64,000 nt of DNA from Schizophyllum amplum (lineage: Eukaryota; Basidiomycota; Agaricomycetes; Agaricales; Schizophyllaceae), in assembly GCA_007026445.1 (NCBI GenBank), contig VDMD01000008.1, positions 1 to 64,000 of the forward strand. Reading direction: 5' to 3'. The notes under the pieces are model-generated. The model was not told where the DNA came from, searched no databases, and worked only from the letters and a program-made list of their open reading frames with translations. Of the stretch, positions 22,676 through 35,199 are shown one piece after another; position 1 is the stretch's first letter, and every line of letters begins with the position of its first letter. A program made the position numbers and the translations under genes.

Positions 22676-24622
22676 CTAGAAAGCAATCGTCAGCGGCGAG
22701 AGCGAAGTGATCGACTGCCTCCCCGACGCACCGTATAATACAAAGAGGGCACCCAATATCATCAGCGCGCCTGCGTAGAAGGACAGCGCGCGCCAGTCGT
22801 TGCCTGCCGCGGAAAGAATAGCCCCTCCCACCGAGCCGCCCGCGAATTGCCCTGCATGGGGCAGTCAACGTCTGGACGTCGTCACAGGGCGTGAGTACTC
22901 ACCGGGAGCGGTGACTAGAACCATCCAGCCCGTGATTGTCCCCAGTCCTTCGACGCCGAACAGTTCTGCGCATACGACGGGGATGAGGGATACGTACCAG
23001 CCGCCGATGAGCCCGTAGACGACCGAAAAGACAAGCGTGACCGCGTAAGTGCGGGAGAAGGTCCACAAGAGGATCTGCGAAAGACCGCCCAGGAAGAACG
23101 ATATGAAGAGGCTGTTAATGGGCCCGAGCGCGTCAGCGACAAAGCCGGAAAATATCTGCAAACGAAAAGGTATGAGACGAAGAGATGAGTATGCGCGGAA
23201 AATAGACGTACGCGACCAACGCCATCTGTGTGAGAAGATGTGAGCGATCTGGAGGCCCGGTACGAAGCGCCTGGAAGCACGTACTGCAAGTGCTCATAAC
23301 AATGAGCGGGACGGCGGGAAGGAGAGAATTTTCGTCTAATGAGGGTACCGTCGCCTTCGTGAATGTCGTGATAAAGAAGTAGGGCGTCTATAATAGGTGG
23401 TCAACCGCCTTGACTAACAGAACGTGTTCGGCAGTAGACCCACTCACGAGATAGCCCCAATTTGAGAAGAACATGGCCAAGGTGATGCTGTAAAAGTTAC
23501 CGTTGATTTTGCGCGGCATCCAGCGGCGTTTTGCAGCGGGGCGGCGCGTGTCGATGAGGAACCATGCCACTAGATATGTCACACCGTTGACGAAGCTGTA
23601 TATGAGTAGCGCGTGCTGGTACCCCACGGACGTCAGCCTGTCGGACAGCGTCAGTGGTCGGTATGGAAAATGCTCAGGCGACTCACAATTGCCGCATAAC
23701 CAGGCTGATGACGGCACCGCCGATCCCCGCGCCCGAGCAGGCGATGCCGGTGGCGAGGCCGCGGCGGCGGAGAAACCACTGGGAGGGCAGTGCCATGATG
23801 AGGGGGAGTTGGAGGCCCTGCACGATGCCCTGGAGGAAGCCTTGAAAGAAGAAGATGAGGCCGAAGGTGGTGCACCAGGAGGTGGCAAAGATGCAGAGAA
23901 AGCTGAGGATGGAGCTGATGCCGATCATGCGCTGTAACAGACGTGAGAGATGCGAGGAAGATGGAGTTCAAGAGACCGGACCTTGTAGCCACTAAGAGAG
24001 GTGGTTAGACGAGGTAGAAGCGGCGGTTGCAGTCACTTACTATCGTTCGCCTAAGCCTAGGAGCGAGAACGTGTGAGCGACAACTCGGCTGCACATACAT
24101 GAGACAAATACCTCCTGCAAGATAGGACGTCGCAGTCTGGGCCTGTACGATAGATGAGAAAGGGTCAACATGTAGATGGAGGGCACGCACGAAGTTCAGG
24201 GAACCGCCGACGAGAGTCAGCAGGCTGACATCAATCTCCGGGAAGACATGTCGGTGATAGTAGTCCTGGAACACGCCTTGCACGTCTCAGAACGTGTACC
24301 GTGGTCTGCGCGCGCGAGATCTGCTCACCCCACGACATTGCCCAACCCCTACATGGCAAGTCAGTCCTACTCTTGAGAGTCTGCGCGTAGAGTAGAGTGC
24401 TCACATCACCGCGCATGAATACATGAACGTGCCGAGGACGACAAGCCATGCCTTCCGGCCCCCGTCCGGGTAATCGTCGTCCGCGTGCACGCTGGCATCG
24501 TCGCGCACCGACACTGCAGACTTCTCGGGTTTGGAGGGCGTGATCGGCGGCACTGATGGACCGATCGGCCCCTGCGCATGCAAGTTCGAGGACGTCTCGG
24601 ACATTGCTGCTGTCGGGCACAA
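22676..24622 (-). CDS. MFS transporter, monocarboxylate (MCT/SLC16-like) type
   Basis: A multi-exon gene read leftwards. Exon 1 (24622 or 24604 to 24405) has a hydrophilic Ser/Pro-rich N-terminus followed by DDYPDGGRKAWLVVLGTFMY, the start of TM1 in fungal monocarboxylate-type transporters. A 59-nt intron and a 20-nt exon join to GWAMSWGVFQDYYHRHVFPE, a family signature. Further segments give IFFFQGFLQGIVQGLQLPLI and PSQWFLRRRGLATGIACSGA (about 23905-23685), LLIYSFVNGVTYLVAWFLID (about 23615), SGFVADALGPINSLFISFFL (about 23155) and SVGGAILSAAGNDWRALSFY before the stop at 22676. WFxRRRGLATGIAxSGAGIGG is the conserved loop and TM5 of this family. It is a plasma-membrane protein that would carry a small organic acid or related solute. 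Exact middle exon borders are not all fixed here. Confidence 0.82.
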
Positions 24623-24977
24623 GGAGGGGAAGGGACGTATTGGGGGAGAAGGAGCAGTACGTTAGGGTGTGGAAGGCGTCGGGGTCAGCGATGGTGGATG
24701 GAGGCGGGAACCTTGGAAGTGGGGAAGGCGGAAATATATGTCACCGAAATCCGGGGTCGTCGTCGGGCCGGCACTCCGATTGGGGATTTCATTCTGATCA
24801 CGCGTCTTTCGCGAAAGACTTGCATTTGCTTTGTGGCACGAGTTCGTTCGCTGGTCGCAGCGATTTATCACTCGTAGCTAACTTGTATGTGGTCAGGACA
24901 AGGATAAAATATACTCTCCGTAACGGCCGGCACCCGCACATTAGCTATGTCGACATGAGTGCTGGTCTCTTCACCGT
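24623..24977. other. Intergenic region
   Basis: Upstream of the transporter and downstream of MYND copy D. No gene seen. Confidence 0.35.
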
Positions 24978-26992
24978 TCAGGCCGCAGGCGGGTCTATCA
25001 AATCACTGTCAGCATCGACGAACGCGGGGCCCAGCAAGACAGTGTCCGTACCATAGAACGCCGTCGTGAGCAGCCTAAACTCGCTCTTCCGGACCCGCCA
25101 AGGCGCGCGCCGAGGGACGAACAGTAACGAGCGCGTACGCGGGATCGCGTCGCCCTGGTGGTAATATAGCTTCACGCTGATATTCGGGTACGGGCAACGG
25201 TCGCGCGTGCCCGCCCCGCCCGGAGCCATCTCGGTGCACCTCTCCATCAAATGGGATATGCAGAGCGTCATGCTCACCGACGTAAGTAGCAGGGCATCCA
25301 CCCCGCGATCTGCGCGTAGTTCTCCTCGATGTAGGCGCGCGTGATGGCGACTAGGAAGTGGAGATCCTTCGCGCGCATCGTACCCAGGAAGTTGTCTGAT
25401 GAGAGGATATCGTAAGGACCCCGCAGATGGATAGAGTATGCGGAAAGAACGCTTGTACTTACCGCGCGATCGCTCCATGAAGGTCTTGCACACCTCGCGA
25501 TGCGTAGCGTTGTCCCAGTGCGCTCGCTGGCAACGCGTCGAACAGTACAGCGCTTCCCCGCAGGGACATGCGCGCAAAGTGACATCACGCGCACTGGAGC
25601 ACTGTCCTAGGGTCAGCCGTACGCATTCAAAGTCAGTCAGAAAAGGCGTACCGAGGGGTTGCAGCATACAGCAACACTTTCCCACTCCAACTCTGCGCGT
25701 TCGAGCAAGGTGTAGCGACGCTGCGCGATGGAGATCACCGCCTGCTCGTCTTCCCTGAGTTGTATGGGTGGGAGCCGAGCGGGGAATTTGAGGAGCGCTT
25801 CGTGGAAGCCTCTGACTGCCCTGCGAGCGTTCAGGCAGTCACCGATCAGCACAAGGAGCCCGCCTGTAGTCCCTCCAGGACTATCGAATGCCTCGGCCTC
25901 GGGAGGAACTCCGCTTGAACAACTGGGGCACACCATGCGAATATGAACGAGCAGGGGAAAGAGGCCGTTTTCGAGACAGAGCGTGATGAAGTGATCGGAG
26001 AGGAGACAAAAGTGCCAGATGCGCAGCAGAGCGTAACAGGCGTTCGTCGTTTTAGGCGAGTTAACAAGATGTTCGTCGAGTACGGCGACGACGGCGGCGG
26101 CGAAGGCGGCGGGGAGGGTCTGCGGGGTCCACTCGTACTTGTGCGCGACTTGGTAGATGACGTCCAGCTGCGCGTTGAGTTCCGCGCGTCCGCGTTCGCC
26201 GGCGGATAACGTAGTGCGTAGATGCGCTGCTAGTATGCGGAATACGCGCCTTTCTCGACCACCGACGAGGCGGAGAATGTGAGTCCCGATCAAATTCTGG
26301 GCGACGTCGCGCTCTAGCAGATTCCATACTGCGGCGAACGTGCGCGAGCAACAGAGATCCGGCTGGAAGGCGCGCAGTTCATCCGCGTTCAGCTCGTCGG
26401 CAATCGTCGGCCAAAGCGCCCACAGCGCGACGACCGAGCAGAGCGCGTTATTGCCGCTGCTCAACAACAGCTCCCGCGCGTGCTCCGTCGGCAGCGTCGT
26501 GATGGACTCGAAGATACGCAGGACCGCGATCATCAAGAAGCAAGAGGTGCCCTTGTCCAGAAGGTATGGCAGCTCGTCGAGACTGTGATCGCGATGTATG
26601 GGGAGGAAGTAGGCGGTCCAGCGAAGCGCGCACGCCCATACGGAGTCGTCGAATGGCCACAGGGCGCGCAGGTCGTCTTTTGCGACCGAATGGAGGGTGC
26701 TGAGGCTGAGGAGAGCGGCGATCGTCGTTATGGCTCGAGATGGGGATGCTCGGAAGTACGAAGTTGCTGGAACGTCGGGTGGTGGGTCAAGAAAGACGTG
26801 CAGAGGTCGAGTTTTGAGCAGGCGTTTGGCGACGCGTAGGTGTTGGGGAAGAGCGTCGGTCGGCTTGGGATAATCGCTGTTCTGGCAGCTTTGTATGCTG
26901 TAGAGCGCGTTGCCGAGAGCCGTCACGTTTTCCTCCCATGTTGAGGCCGCCGTCGTCGCGGATCTCGGCTGAGGAGGCGCAGTAGCTGCCAT
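24978..26992 (-). CDS. MYND-finger protein, copy D, with a C-terminal frameshift
   Basis: Exons read leftwards: 26992-25652, 25601-25463, 25395-24978. The N-terminal 447 residues carry the family motifs KTRPLHVFLDPPPD, LWPFDDSVWACALRWTAYF, LLLSSGNNALCSVVALWALW and GTHILRLVGGRERRVFR. The finger is CCNPS, C, RACPCGEALYCSTRCQRAHW, H, C, split by a 50-nt phase-0 intron after CCNPS. Exon 3 starts LGTMRAKDLHFLVAITRAYI. At about 25283-25290 the frame shifts by one base: the near-identical fragment at 22000 reads CTACTCTACG where this copy has CTACTTACG. With that base, the C-terminus would continue through PRRAPWRVRKSEFRLLTTAF to the stop at 24978. As it stands the last 100 or so residues are lost. 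The ATG at 26992 matches starts of paralogues; the upstream extension has no family similarity. Confidence 0.78.
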
Positions 26993-28634
26993 GGAAGCGT
27001 TCTGTGGGGCAATACGGACTGGTCGAGCGCAGAAAGGAGCTGATGAGAGGAGAAGACAAGGGGGAAAAGAAAGCACAGAATGGATTTTGAACGGACAAGA
27101 GAAAGCGATTTCCGCGCCGGCTGTCCGAGGTGTCAATGTGTCACTGTAACCGTCATGACAACGGGCGGTAGTATTGCGGACCGTCACCGACGTCTAGCAG
27201 ACAAGCGCCCGCGTGATTATACAGCATGTGGGCCCCGCGGAGTCAGCGAAGGCGAATGGCCGACAACGCTGAAGGCGACCGCCTCTGCGATTAGACTGAC
27301 GGCGACCGCACCACGGCGCCTCGTCGACCGCCCCGAACAAAACCCGCCTCCCAGCAACGAGATTGACCGCGCGCCCCTCGCGAAAGGTCTGCCTGTCACC
27401 AAGGAACAAGCACTACATCGCAGGTGTCCGCCTCTTGAAACCCTCGCTGACCACCTCCAACGCCGCATGCACCATTCGCATCCATTCTATCGTCGATCAT
27501 TCGACAAGCCGCGTCGACAGCACCAGGCCGCCGAATCCGAAGGTCAGCCGCGACTCGAAGAGGAGGGCAATCAAACACTCGCCTCTCGAAGGTTGACGGA
27601 GTCCACAGCGACGTCGAAGGTTGACCGAGTACATGACGACATCGATGGCGACCGCTACGAAGAGCACTGGATGATCCGAGGTTAATATAGAGAGCTTGAG
27701 GGGAGCGCGAGAGTTGAAGAGAGGGGAGAGCGAGGGAAGGGAGGGCAAATGGAAGGTTGAGATAGAGGAGGAACTTAAAGAAGGAGCGAGGTAGGGAGTT
27801 AAGAAGTTGTAAGGAAAGGAGGTGTATTGTGGGGGGGGGGGGGGAAGAAGGCGAGCGGTGAGGGGACGGAGGGCAAGATGTGGCGGAGGGAAAGATGTGG
27901 CGGAGGGCAAGACGTGACATATGGGAACGCTGCACGATAGGAAAGGAGCATTTTACCTGCGGGTGTAACTGTTTACGCAGTATGGGGAGCCGACGCGGGG
28001 GCGAGGGGAAGAATGGCGAGGAAAAGGATGGCGAGGCCAGCAAGGCACAGTGTAGCTCGAAGGCGAGCTCGAGTTCGGAGTTGTCGAGTGGAAATAGACC
28101 CGCCAGGAAATTGCGAGCCCAACATTGTGCAGACTGTCTTCACACGCGCATATCATGACAGTCCCGAGGGTGCCATCTCCGATGCCACTGCGGGTATTAA
28201 TTCGTATGTCTTGAGCGGGGGACGGAAGGCTCAGATGGCGTGAGGACGTACGCAGCGAGAGGTCAAGTCTGCAAGCATGATGATGACTGCAAGCGGCAAG
28301 CGGCGTTCGCCGAACCGGCCTCGACAAGGACCGGCGATTGCCGGCCGTTGCCGCTCCAGTCCCTCAGCTCGATCCCAGCCTCTGGCAGTACTCAGCCTCA
28401 CGCTCGAATCAGTCGCGCTGGTATACGAAGGAACTAATCAAATTCATGCTTGAAGCTGAGCGGGCAAGAGCCCAGACACCGGATGGCAGGCAGTCTTTAT
28501 TGTAATTGGACGCCGGACGATGACGCAGAAGCGAATATTTTCATGTCCGCTTTACGTCCATCCCAATTTCCTGCTTTCTTCAAACGCTCAACAATTCTGT
28601 CTCGGGGCAGGCTCTGGCTGCCGTCCCGCTCAAT
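26993..28634. other. Divergent intergenic region between MYND copies D and E
   Basis: No gene supported. Contains a purine-rich stretch at about 27695-27880 with a run of 14 or so G at 27830-27843. Copies D and E point away from each other, so this region should hold both promoters. Confidence 0.45.
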
Positions 28635-30610
28635 ATGCAGACTTCTTCACCAACACAGGCGGCATCCGACGCAAAGCGCAAGGCTTGGGAGAAGGACGTC
28701 ACGACTCTAACCGAAACCCTCGTAGATATACGGGATATTCAGGCAACCAGCTCACCGGACGAGACGAAGGAGCAACTCATACGGCCACATGTCAAGGTAG
28801 TTAAACGGATACTTCGAACACAGCCGCTGCACTTTTTTCTTGACGATCCACCCGATACTGGACGCTCGGAGACGCCCATACGCACGACCGCAGTGGCTGT
28901 CGAGATGCTCATGATGCTACTACTCCTTCGATCCGTTGCGACGGGAAACTTGAGCCACCTCTGGCCGTTTAACGATTCCCTCTGGATGCCTGTACTTCGC
29001 TGGACGGACTACGTCCTCCCCTTCCATCGCGACTGCACTCTCGACGATCTTCACTATGACAAGGGCAAATTGCGCTCCAAACTCGCAATACTCGCGGTCC
29101 TCGGCATCTTCGACGCCATCGCCTCGTTGCCAAAGCGGGATGTGCAGATGCACTTCCTCAGCAGCAGCAACAACGCACTATGCACGCTCGTCGCCATATG
29201 GGCTCTTCGGCCGACACTGATCGACGACGAACTTGACCGGAACATCGACCCAGAGATCTGCTGCCCGCGCATCTTGCACACCGTCTGGAACGCGTTCCCG
29301 CCGGCTGTCGCGGAGGACGTCATCGGGACGCAAATCCTGCGTCTCGTCGGAGGGCATCACAAGCACGTCTTTCGCATCTTCGCCTCGCACCTGCGTACCA
29401 TACCAGCGGCGAGCGCACGCGGGCGCACGAACCTCCGCGACCACATCGCGCTCATCCTTCCCGTCTCGCGAGGATACGAACTGAACTCGAAAACTCTCCC
29501 CGGCAAAATCATAGCCGCTCTCACCGCCGTCCTCGACACCCACCTCACCGACGCGCATTCCGTGAACGTCGTCTGGCACCAAGCGCTGGAGGTCTTGTAC
29601 GCGCTCTGCTGCCGCTCAGACCACGCCATCGTCCTCGCCATCGAGCACGGCCTCTTCCCCTTGCTCATCCGCGTACGCCACCTGTGCGCGCACTGTTCGA
29701 CGGGCGCGCCGCCGTTCGGCTCAGAGGCGGATGGCTCTGGTGGGGTGACTGGCGGGATCATTACCCTCATGTGGGATCGCCTGAACATCCGGCGCGCGGT
29801 CAAGGGCTTCCACAAGGGGTACAAGCAGTATTCGGCGCGGATTCCGCCCATACACTTGAGGCAGGATGAGCAGGCGCTCCAGTCTACCGCCCAGCGACGC
29901 TATGCCCTTCTAGCGCGGGCGAACGAGGAGTGGCCGGACGTGGCTGTGTGTTGTAATCCCGCGGTACGGCGTCCTTCCTTCGCGACCGCGTTGCTAGTCT
30001 AACGGTGTGGTAGTGCGCCAGTGACAAGGGCAGCCCGCTACGTGCTTGTCCCTGCGGTGCATCGCTATACTGCTCGACTCACTGTCAGCGCCTACAGTGG
30101 GACAGCGGCACGCACCGCGACATATGCGCTAATCTTATACAACCCGCGTACGGTATGTGGCCTCTACTTCTATGTATATGGGCGCCCTGCTGACCCGCAA
30201 AAATTGTAGACATCATCCCCGGAGGCAACATGCGCGCGAAGGATGTGCACTTCCTCGTGGTGATTGCGCGGGACTACGTCGAGAGTAACTGTTCGTACCT
30301 CACGAACGCGCTTCCCGCTCGCTTTTCGCAGGTTACAATCACGCTGCGCCTGTCGCATCTCACCGAGACCTGCCTCGACGTGTCTCCGGGTGGCGCAACG
30401 CAGCGCTTCGATGGCTGCTCGGGCAGGGATATCATTGTGCGAGTAGACTATCAGCAGGGCGATTTAACACTTACCCGCGTGATGGGGTTCGTCCCTCGGC
30501 GCGCCCCGTGGCGCATCCCGGGCGACGAGTTCAAATTGCTCACGACGGGGTTTTATGGTGAGAACTTCGTTTGTCGCAGGTCGGATAGATCTGACGTCGT
30601 TGCTCGATAG
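28635..30610 (+). CDS. MYND-finger protein, copy E
   Basis: Exons 28635-29963, 30014-30152, 30210-30610. The 443-residue N-terminal part is closest to copy D: RTQPLHFFLDDPPD, LWPFNDSLWMPVLRWTDYVL, LSSSNNALCTLVAIWALRPT, GTQILRLVGGHHKHVFRIFA. The finger is CCNPA, C, RACPCGASLYCSTHCQRLQW, H, C, with the intron after CCNPA. Gln replaces the His normally before Trp, which is not usually a zinc ligand. The C-terminal part begins GGNMRAKDVHFLVVIARDYV and includes FVPRRAPWRIPGDEFKLLTT. The end is uncertain: the frame runs to TAG at 30608-30610, but a short further intron after TTTTATG is possible, as in copies A and F. No disruption is visible. Confidence 0.83.
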
Positions 30611-31057
30611 ATCCTCCGCCTCGCGTATAGTAGGACACGTCACGGTGAAGTGAGAGGCGCTTACTTGAACAGGTGACTGTTCTTGCTACGACGGACGTAA
30701 TACTTCTTGGAGGAAAGTTGATGCACGGGACATGCGAACAGTGTACATATGCCGCTATGCGACGAAGAATGTATTTCTTGAAGTCCAAAAGCAGACTACA
30801 AAGGCAATAAATAAGCGTCCAAGGCGGAGCGTCCGTAATACATGTAGTTCTAGAGCGTCCGATACGATCGAATAAGTTACAGAGCGGATCTATGCGTGCA
30901 TTCCATGTTGTGAAAGTCTGTCCAAGATGAGAGAAAGTGTGCTCCAGAAGGTCCAAGATGAGACGGCCAGGCGTCCACGCGAGCTTGCCGCACCGAATCA
31001 CGCTTATATTCCGACCGCTGCACGAACTTGCCGAATGGTCAAGAGACGCGATTCTGT
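30611..31057. other. Convergent intergenic region
   Basis: Lies between the 3' ends of MYND copy E and the transcription factor gene. No gene seen. Confidence 0.35.
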
Positions 31058-33011
31058 TCAAAGATCAGTCATCATCTTCAAGTCGCAAGCACAGCGTAGG
31101 GTGGTTGGAAAGACAGAACTCGTACCGTACAGAGAACATCGGGGTGCGAACGTGCCCAGCGCCTCCTCAAGAACTGGCGAGCGCGCCCAAGCAGATACGC
31201 ATGTCTGCCGTCCTATTACCCCGCGCAGAATCGTCAACTCGTCAATAAGGCATGACACGCCGTTGCCCACAGCGCCTGAAACTTTTCAGAAGACCTCTAC
31301 GCCGGACGAAGATCCCACCACCGCCATGACTGGGCTGACATGCCCCAAGCGCCCAACACCGACATCGCCTGCCATCCGCGCGACCGCTCTCGCTGCCCCT
31401 GCACGTCGCTCGCGCGACGTACGGCTACGTCCGCCATCGGCGCGTGCAGCTGGATCACTGCGGCCCGCAGCGTCGTGTGCGTGAACAGCGCTGCGCGCAG
31501 GGGGCCGGCGTCACTGGGGGCTAGTGGACCTGGCCTGTAGGGAAGAGGGCGCGTCTGTGGGCAGCGAGGGGAGGCTGGGCCCCAGACGAGCGATAACATC
31601 GTCTAGGGCGTGGATCTGAGATGCGAGGCCTTCGTCCGAGGATTCTGGGCGTGCGTCAGCCCAAAAGCGCGAGGAGATAGAGATGAATAGAGGGGTACGA
31701 ACCTCCACTAGCTGCAGCGGTGCGCACGGATGTGCAGCGTTCGAAGATGACTGAGGCTTTTGCCAGGTAGTTGAGAGATCCGCTTCCACCGTCTGTCCGG
31801 CCATCGAGAAGTCGAGCAGAGTCCCGCGTCGCACGGCGCTCTGATTAAGCTGAGTCAGTCCTCTCGCGGTTTGAAGGATGATGCTCACCTTGTCGGCGGT
31901 GCTCCCGGCCACGGCGTATATATGCGCGCGTCCGACGACTCCGAGTACGAGGTCGACGCCGGGCGCCTTCGACGCCCGACCAGAGGTTGACGAGGATGAG
32001 AGTGTGCCAGAAGCATTGATGCGCTCACGGATTTCGATGCGCGTCTGGTCCACGTCGCGCTGGCGATGCAGGTCTGCCGCGAGGGCGAGCGACCATGCAC
32101 CGTTCAAGTAGTACCCGGCCTCGACCGACTTGTCAAGTCCGTAGAAATACTGCCCGAGCAGAAGCCGCGCCTGCAGGTTTGAAGCAAGGCGTCCGGCGTG
32201 GTGGGTGCGGTCGCGACGCTCTGCCGCGCACGTGAGATCAGGGAGGCTTGATTCGACAGCTCCGAAGAGCAGTGTGCGCCCCAGAGATATATGGCGTCCA
32301 GGAGGGCGGGACTCGGGGGCGACGCGCGGGATTGGAAGGAGGCTCGAAAGCGCGGGATGTCGAGGAAGAAGTGCAGATCGTGCGCACGTTCGAAGAATGC
32401 GGAGAGCCTGAGGAACATGGGGTGAGCCGATGAGGAACAACAACGTGAACGACGAGGAGCCTGAGGAAGACGCTTACCAGGCTCTTTGCCTCGCGTGGGT
32501 TGAGGACGTATCCGAAGCCCTGGTGACGCGCGCAGACGCTGGTGGCAGCGAGGTACTTTGCGAAGAGGATCGTCGGTGGTGCGCTGAATTGTCATTAAAA
32601 ATCAGCCATGGGACAGTCGTTGCGATCCTAGGTACTCACCGAAGATTCGGGATTGGATGACTTGCTGAGTTGCAGCTCCTCTATGTGCGCTTCCAGCGTC
32701 TCTATCTGCTCCTTTAAAACTCGGGCCTCGGTCCTGCTGTAAGGCACGAAGTCGCAGACCTCCCAACGACCTGTCGTAGACTGGGAACATGGTCCACAGA
32801 CGGGCTTGACGCCATCGCAGCGCTGCGCCAGGTGAGCTCGTGAAATGAAGTACAGAACAAGACGTACGATCTTCCTATGCCTGAGATCGACTTAGTACCA
32901 GCGCAGAGATAGAGAATAAGAGGAGTCTCACCTGCAGTTCGTGCAAGCTTCGCCTCTGCGAAGACCAGACGAGCCAGATGCGCCGCTTGATTCGTCGTGA
33001 TACGATGCCAT
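31058..33011 (-). CDS. Zn2Cys6 fungal-specific transcription factor
   Basis: The start ATG at 33011 opens MASYHDESSGASGSSGLRRG. Exons 33011-32932, a 13-nt microexon 32880-32868 and 32822-32640 join in frame to form the binuclear cluster ACTNCRHRKIRCDGVKPVCG, PC, then C, followed by a heptad-like segment ARVLKEQIETLEAHIEELQL that should dimerise. Downstream DNA (32430-32210) gives LSAFFERAHDLHFFLDIPRF and ALLDAIYLWGAHCSSELSNQ, then ARLLLGQYFYGLDKSVEAGY and NGAWSLALAADLHR, the middle homology region of this family. C-terminal pieces near 31470-31400 (THTTLRAAVIQLHAPMADVA) and 31270-31150 (SCLIDELTILR) match its end. Exon joins after about residue 92 are provisional and the 3' end is approximate. 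It is a nuclear regulator with unknown targets; the MFS transporter is 6 kb away. Confidence 0.8.
32868..32880 (-). other. 13-nt microexon in the zinc-cluster coding region
   Basis: Flanked by introns of 51 nt (32881-32931) and 45 nt (32823-32867), both GT..AG. It supplies the residues completing Arg-His-Arg-Lys-Ile between the second and third Cys. Without it the C-x2-C-x6-C spacing of the zinc cluster cannot form. Confidence 0.75.
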
Positions 33012-34669
33012 GACTTGAAAGATACGATGAGAGGGTTTGGTTCCGTCCGAGACTCTTTATAACGCGTCCGAATGACAGTCACCGTGACATCCACAAAGCG
33101 AAGGGCGGTGGCGGACGCCGCGCCAACTCTGGCTCCCCACGCCCGACTCTTCCTTCTGCGGTGATGAGGGGGCGCTGCATCTGAAGCAAATGAACGAAGG
33201 CTGCAGTACGGTTATTCCGAGTCGCGCCCCTCCTAGCGGAGGACGGAGAGAACGGAGGACGGATAAAGTTACGCGCGTCGGGCGATATTATGCTGCACGG
33301 GCTACGCGCGCCGTGTCGTCACGTTGATCGTAGCCCATTCAGCTGATCCGTTGGAGGAAAGTACCAGGCAAAGATTGCTGAGAGCGACGAAACAGCGATA
33401 ACTGCGAGCTGCAACGGAGAGGGGAGTGCTGTGTTTTCGACACTCGTTTGTGCCGGGGACCGCGGAGACTTTGGGCCGAGCTGAACGTCGGAGAGTTAAT
33501 TTCCTCCCTGTCATATCGCTGGGTGTATCCAGCCATTGATCCAAGCAGTAATATAGTCTTCGACAGACGAAGAGATGACTTGAAGAGCCAGGCTGCGAGG
33601 GGGAGAAACAAATTCGTGACGTGACGGTGTAGCGCTCGAATCTCACGTGATATTTACCGGCAATCAACCCCAATTTGATTTTTCCCATTGTTTCTCCGCC
33701 CACCACAACGGTCTCGTCGAGGTGACCGGCTTTTCATACAGTTTCAGCAGACTCATTGAGTCGCTGACTTGGCATGCAAATGAATATTCTTCAAGTCTCG
33801 CATAATCCCCCGTTCGCGAAAGATTGCCGTCTGCTCCACATACAGTACAGCCAGCACCCGGGCCTGAGTCATCGAGCTCTCGTCGCCGAGTTTGACTTAC
33901 GCGGTTGCTCAAACCATACATGGTAGATCCCCAGGACTCCGGAGGCGTCCTTGTTGATCGCCCTACCCCGATGCAAATTGCCGCTACCCCGATACAAACT
34001 GCCGCAGGGGCATCAACGGTAGTCTGCACAGGAATGCTGTACGCCGCCGCCTTACTTTCGATGTCACTCCACACTCTACAGATACTCGAAATAGTCGCTT
34101 TCCGGCCGCCTAGCTTCATCTTCCCCTCGCCTCTTCCTTCTCCTCGCCTCTTACTTCACCTCACCTGCCCCCATCCTAGTCGCTCCCCTCTCCTCGCCTG
34201 TCCGGCGACCTTGTCTCTTCGATCGTTTCCTCTCCAGTCGCTTCCTCACTTTCCCGCTCCCCTCTACATCGCTCACTCCACTCTCGCTGTTCCATGAATC
34301 TCCCTCCCCGAGTTTTTCATGCACTGTCTCACTCATGTTCTACCTACATACAGATATGCCATCACGAAGAGCCAGACAGTGGCACGCTGCCGCAGAGTAC
34401 AACGATATCGACGACGGGCAGAGGGCGATGTTGGACTTCAGGCTTGACGACTTCGCCTGCCGTCCTGCGCCGAGAGGCGTAGAGGTGCGCCTGCTATATG
34501 CAGCGTAAAAGCGATGGACTGACCCTTTTACCTCAGACGCGGGCTGTCGTCAGATACTGTCGGTACCGTCACGTCCGATGCGGCCAGCATTGACAGAAGA
34601 TCCATCCATCGGGACATACATTCGAACCCGGTGAGTTCATCGTGGCCTTCTACCTCACCCTTCGCTGGC
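33012..34669. other. Gene-poor stretch
   Basis: No gene is supported. The part at 34110-34290 is strongly pyrimidine-rich. Several ORFs reflect only base composition. Confidence 0.35.
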
Positions 34670-34875
34670 CTGATAATATGTGCAACAGCGTCGCGACAAA
34701 CATGGTGTAGTCAAAGCTATGTTCACCGAGGAACGTGATTGGGCGTGCGGTTAGTTGCTCAGGCACGGGGCGCTCTCGACGCTCACGACCACACCGGATA
34801 CTGACGGAAACGACGAGCGCGGCGCTGACTCGAGCGACGAGCTCGATACTGACTAGGAGCACATGCGGCCGACTC
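34670..34875. repeat. Dispersed repeat, copy 1 (partner at 36965-37185)
   Basis: Shared landmarks with the partner, in the same order: GGTGTAGTCAAAG, GAGGAACG, CTCAGGCACGGGGCGCTC, CGACGAGCGCGGCGC, GACTCGAGCGACGAGCTCGA and ACTGACTAGGAGC.CATGCGGCC. This copy has single units where the partner has internal duplications. Confidence 0.8.
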
Positions 34876-35199
34876 AGCTAAGGGAATGGACTTACGAGCG
34901 CTGCTCGACTTATTGAACGCCAGACTAATCGAACGTGCTCGCTTCGAAATCCTTACACTCACTCGTAAGTACAAACTCACTCGCCGACAGTGGTGGACTC
35001 AGGGACGGGGTGCGAAACGTCATTGCAACCAATTTATATTGTAAATCTACAAACGACAAAGTCGGAGTGTTACTCTAGATACGTAGGTACAGTATCCGCA
35101 CACAAAACGAGGTCCTTCGTCATCACGTCGCGTCCCCAGCAGCGTCGGCTGCGATGCCTCGCTCGTCTCCGCCATCGCGTGGGGATGTCCCCCGAGGTC

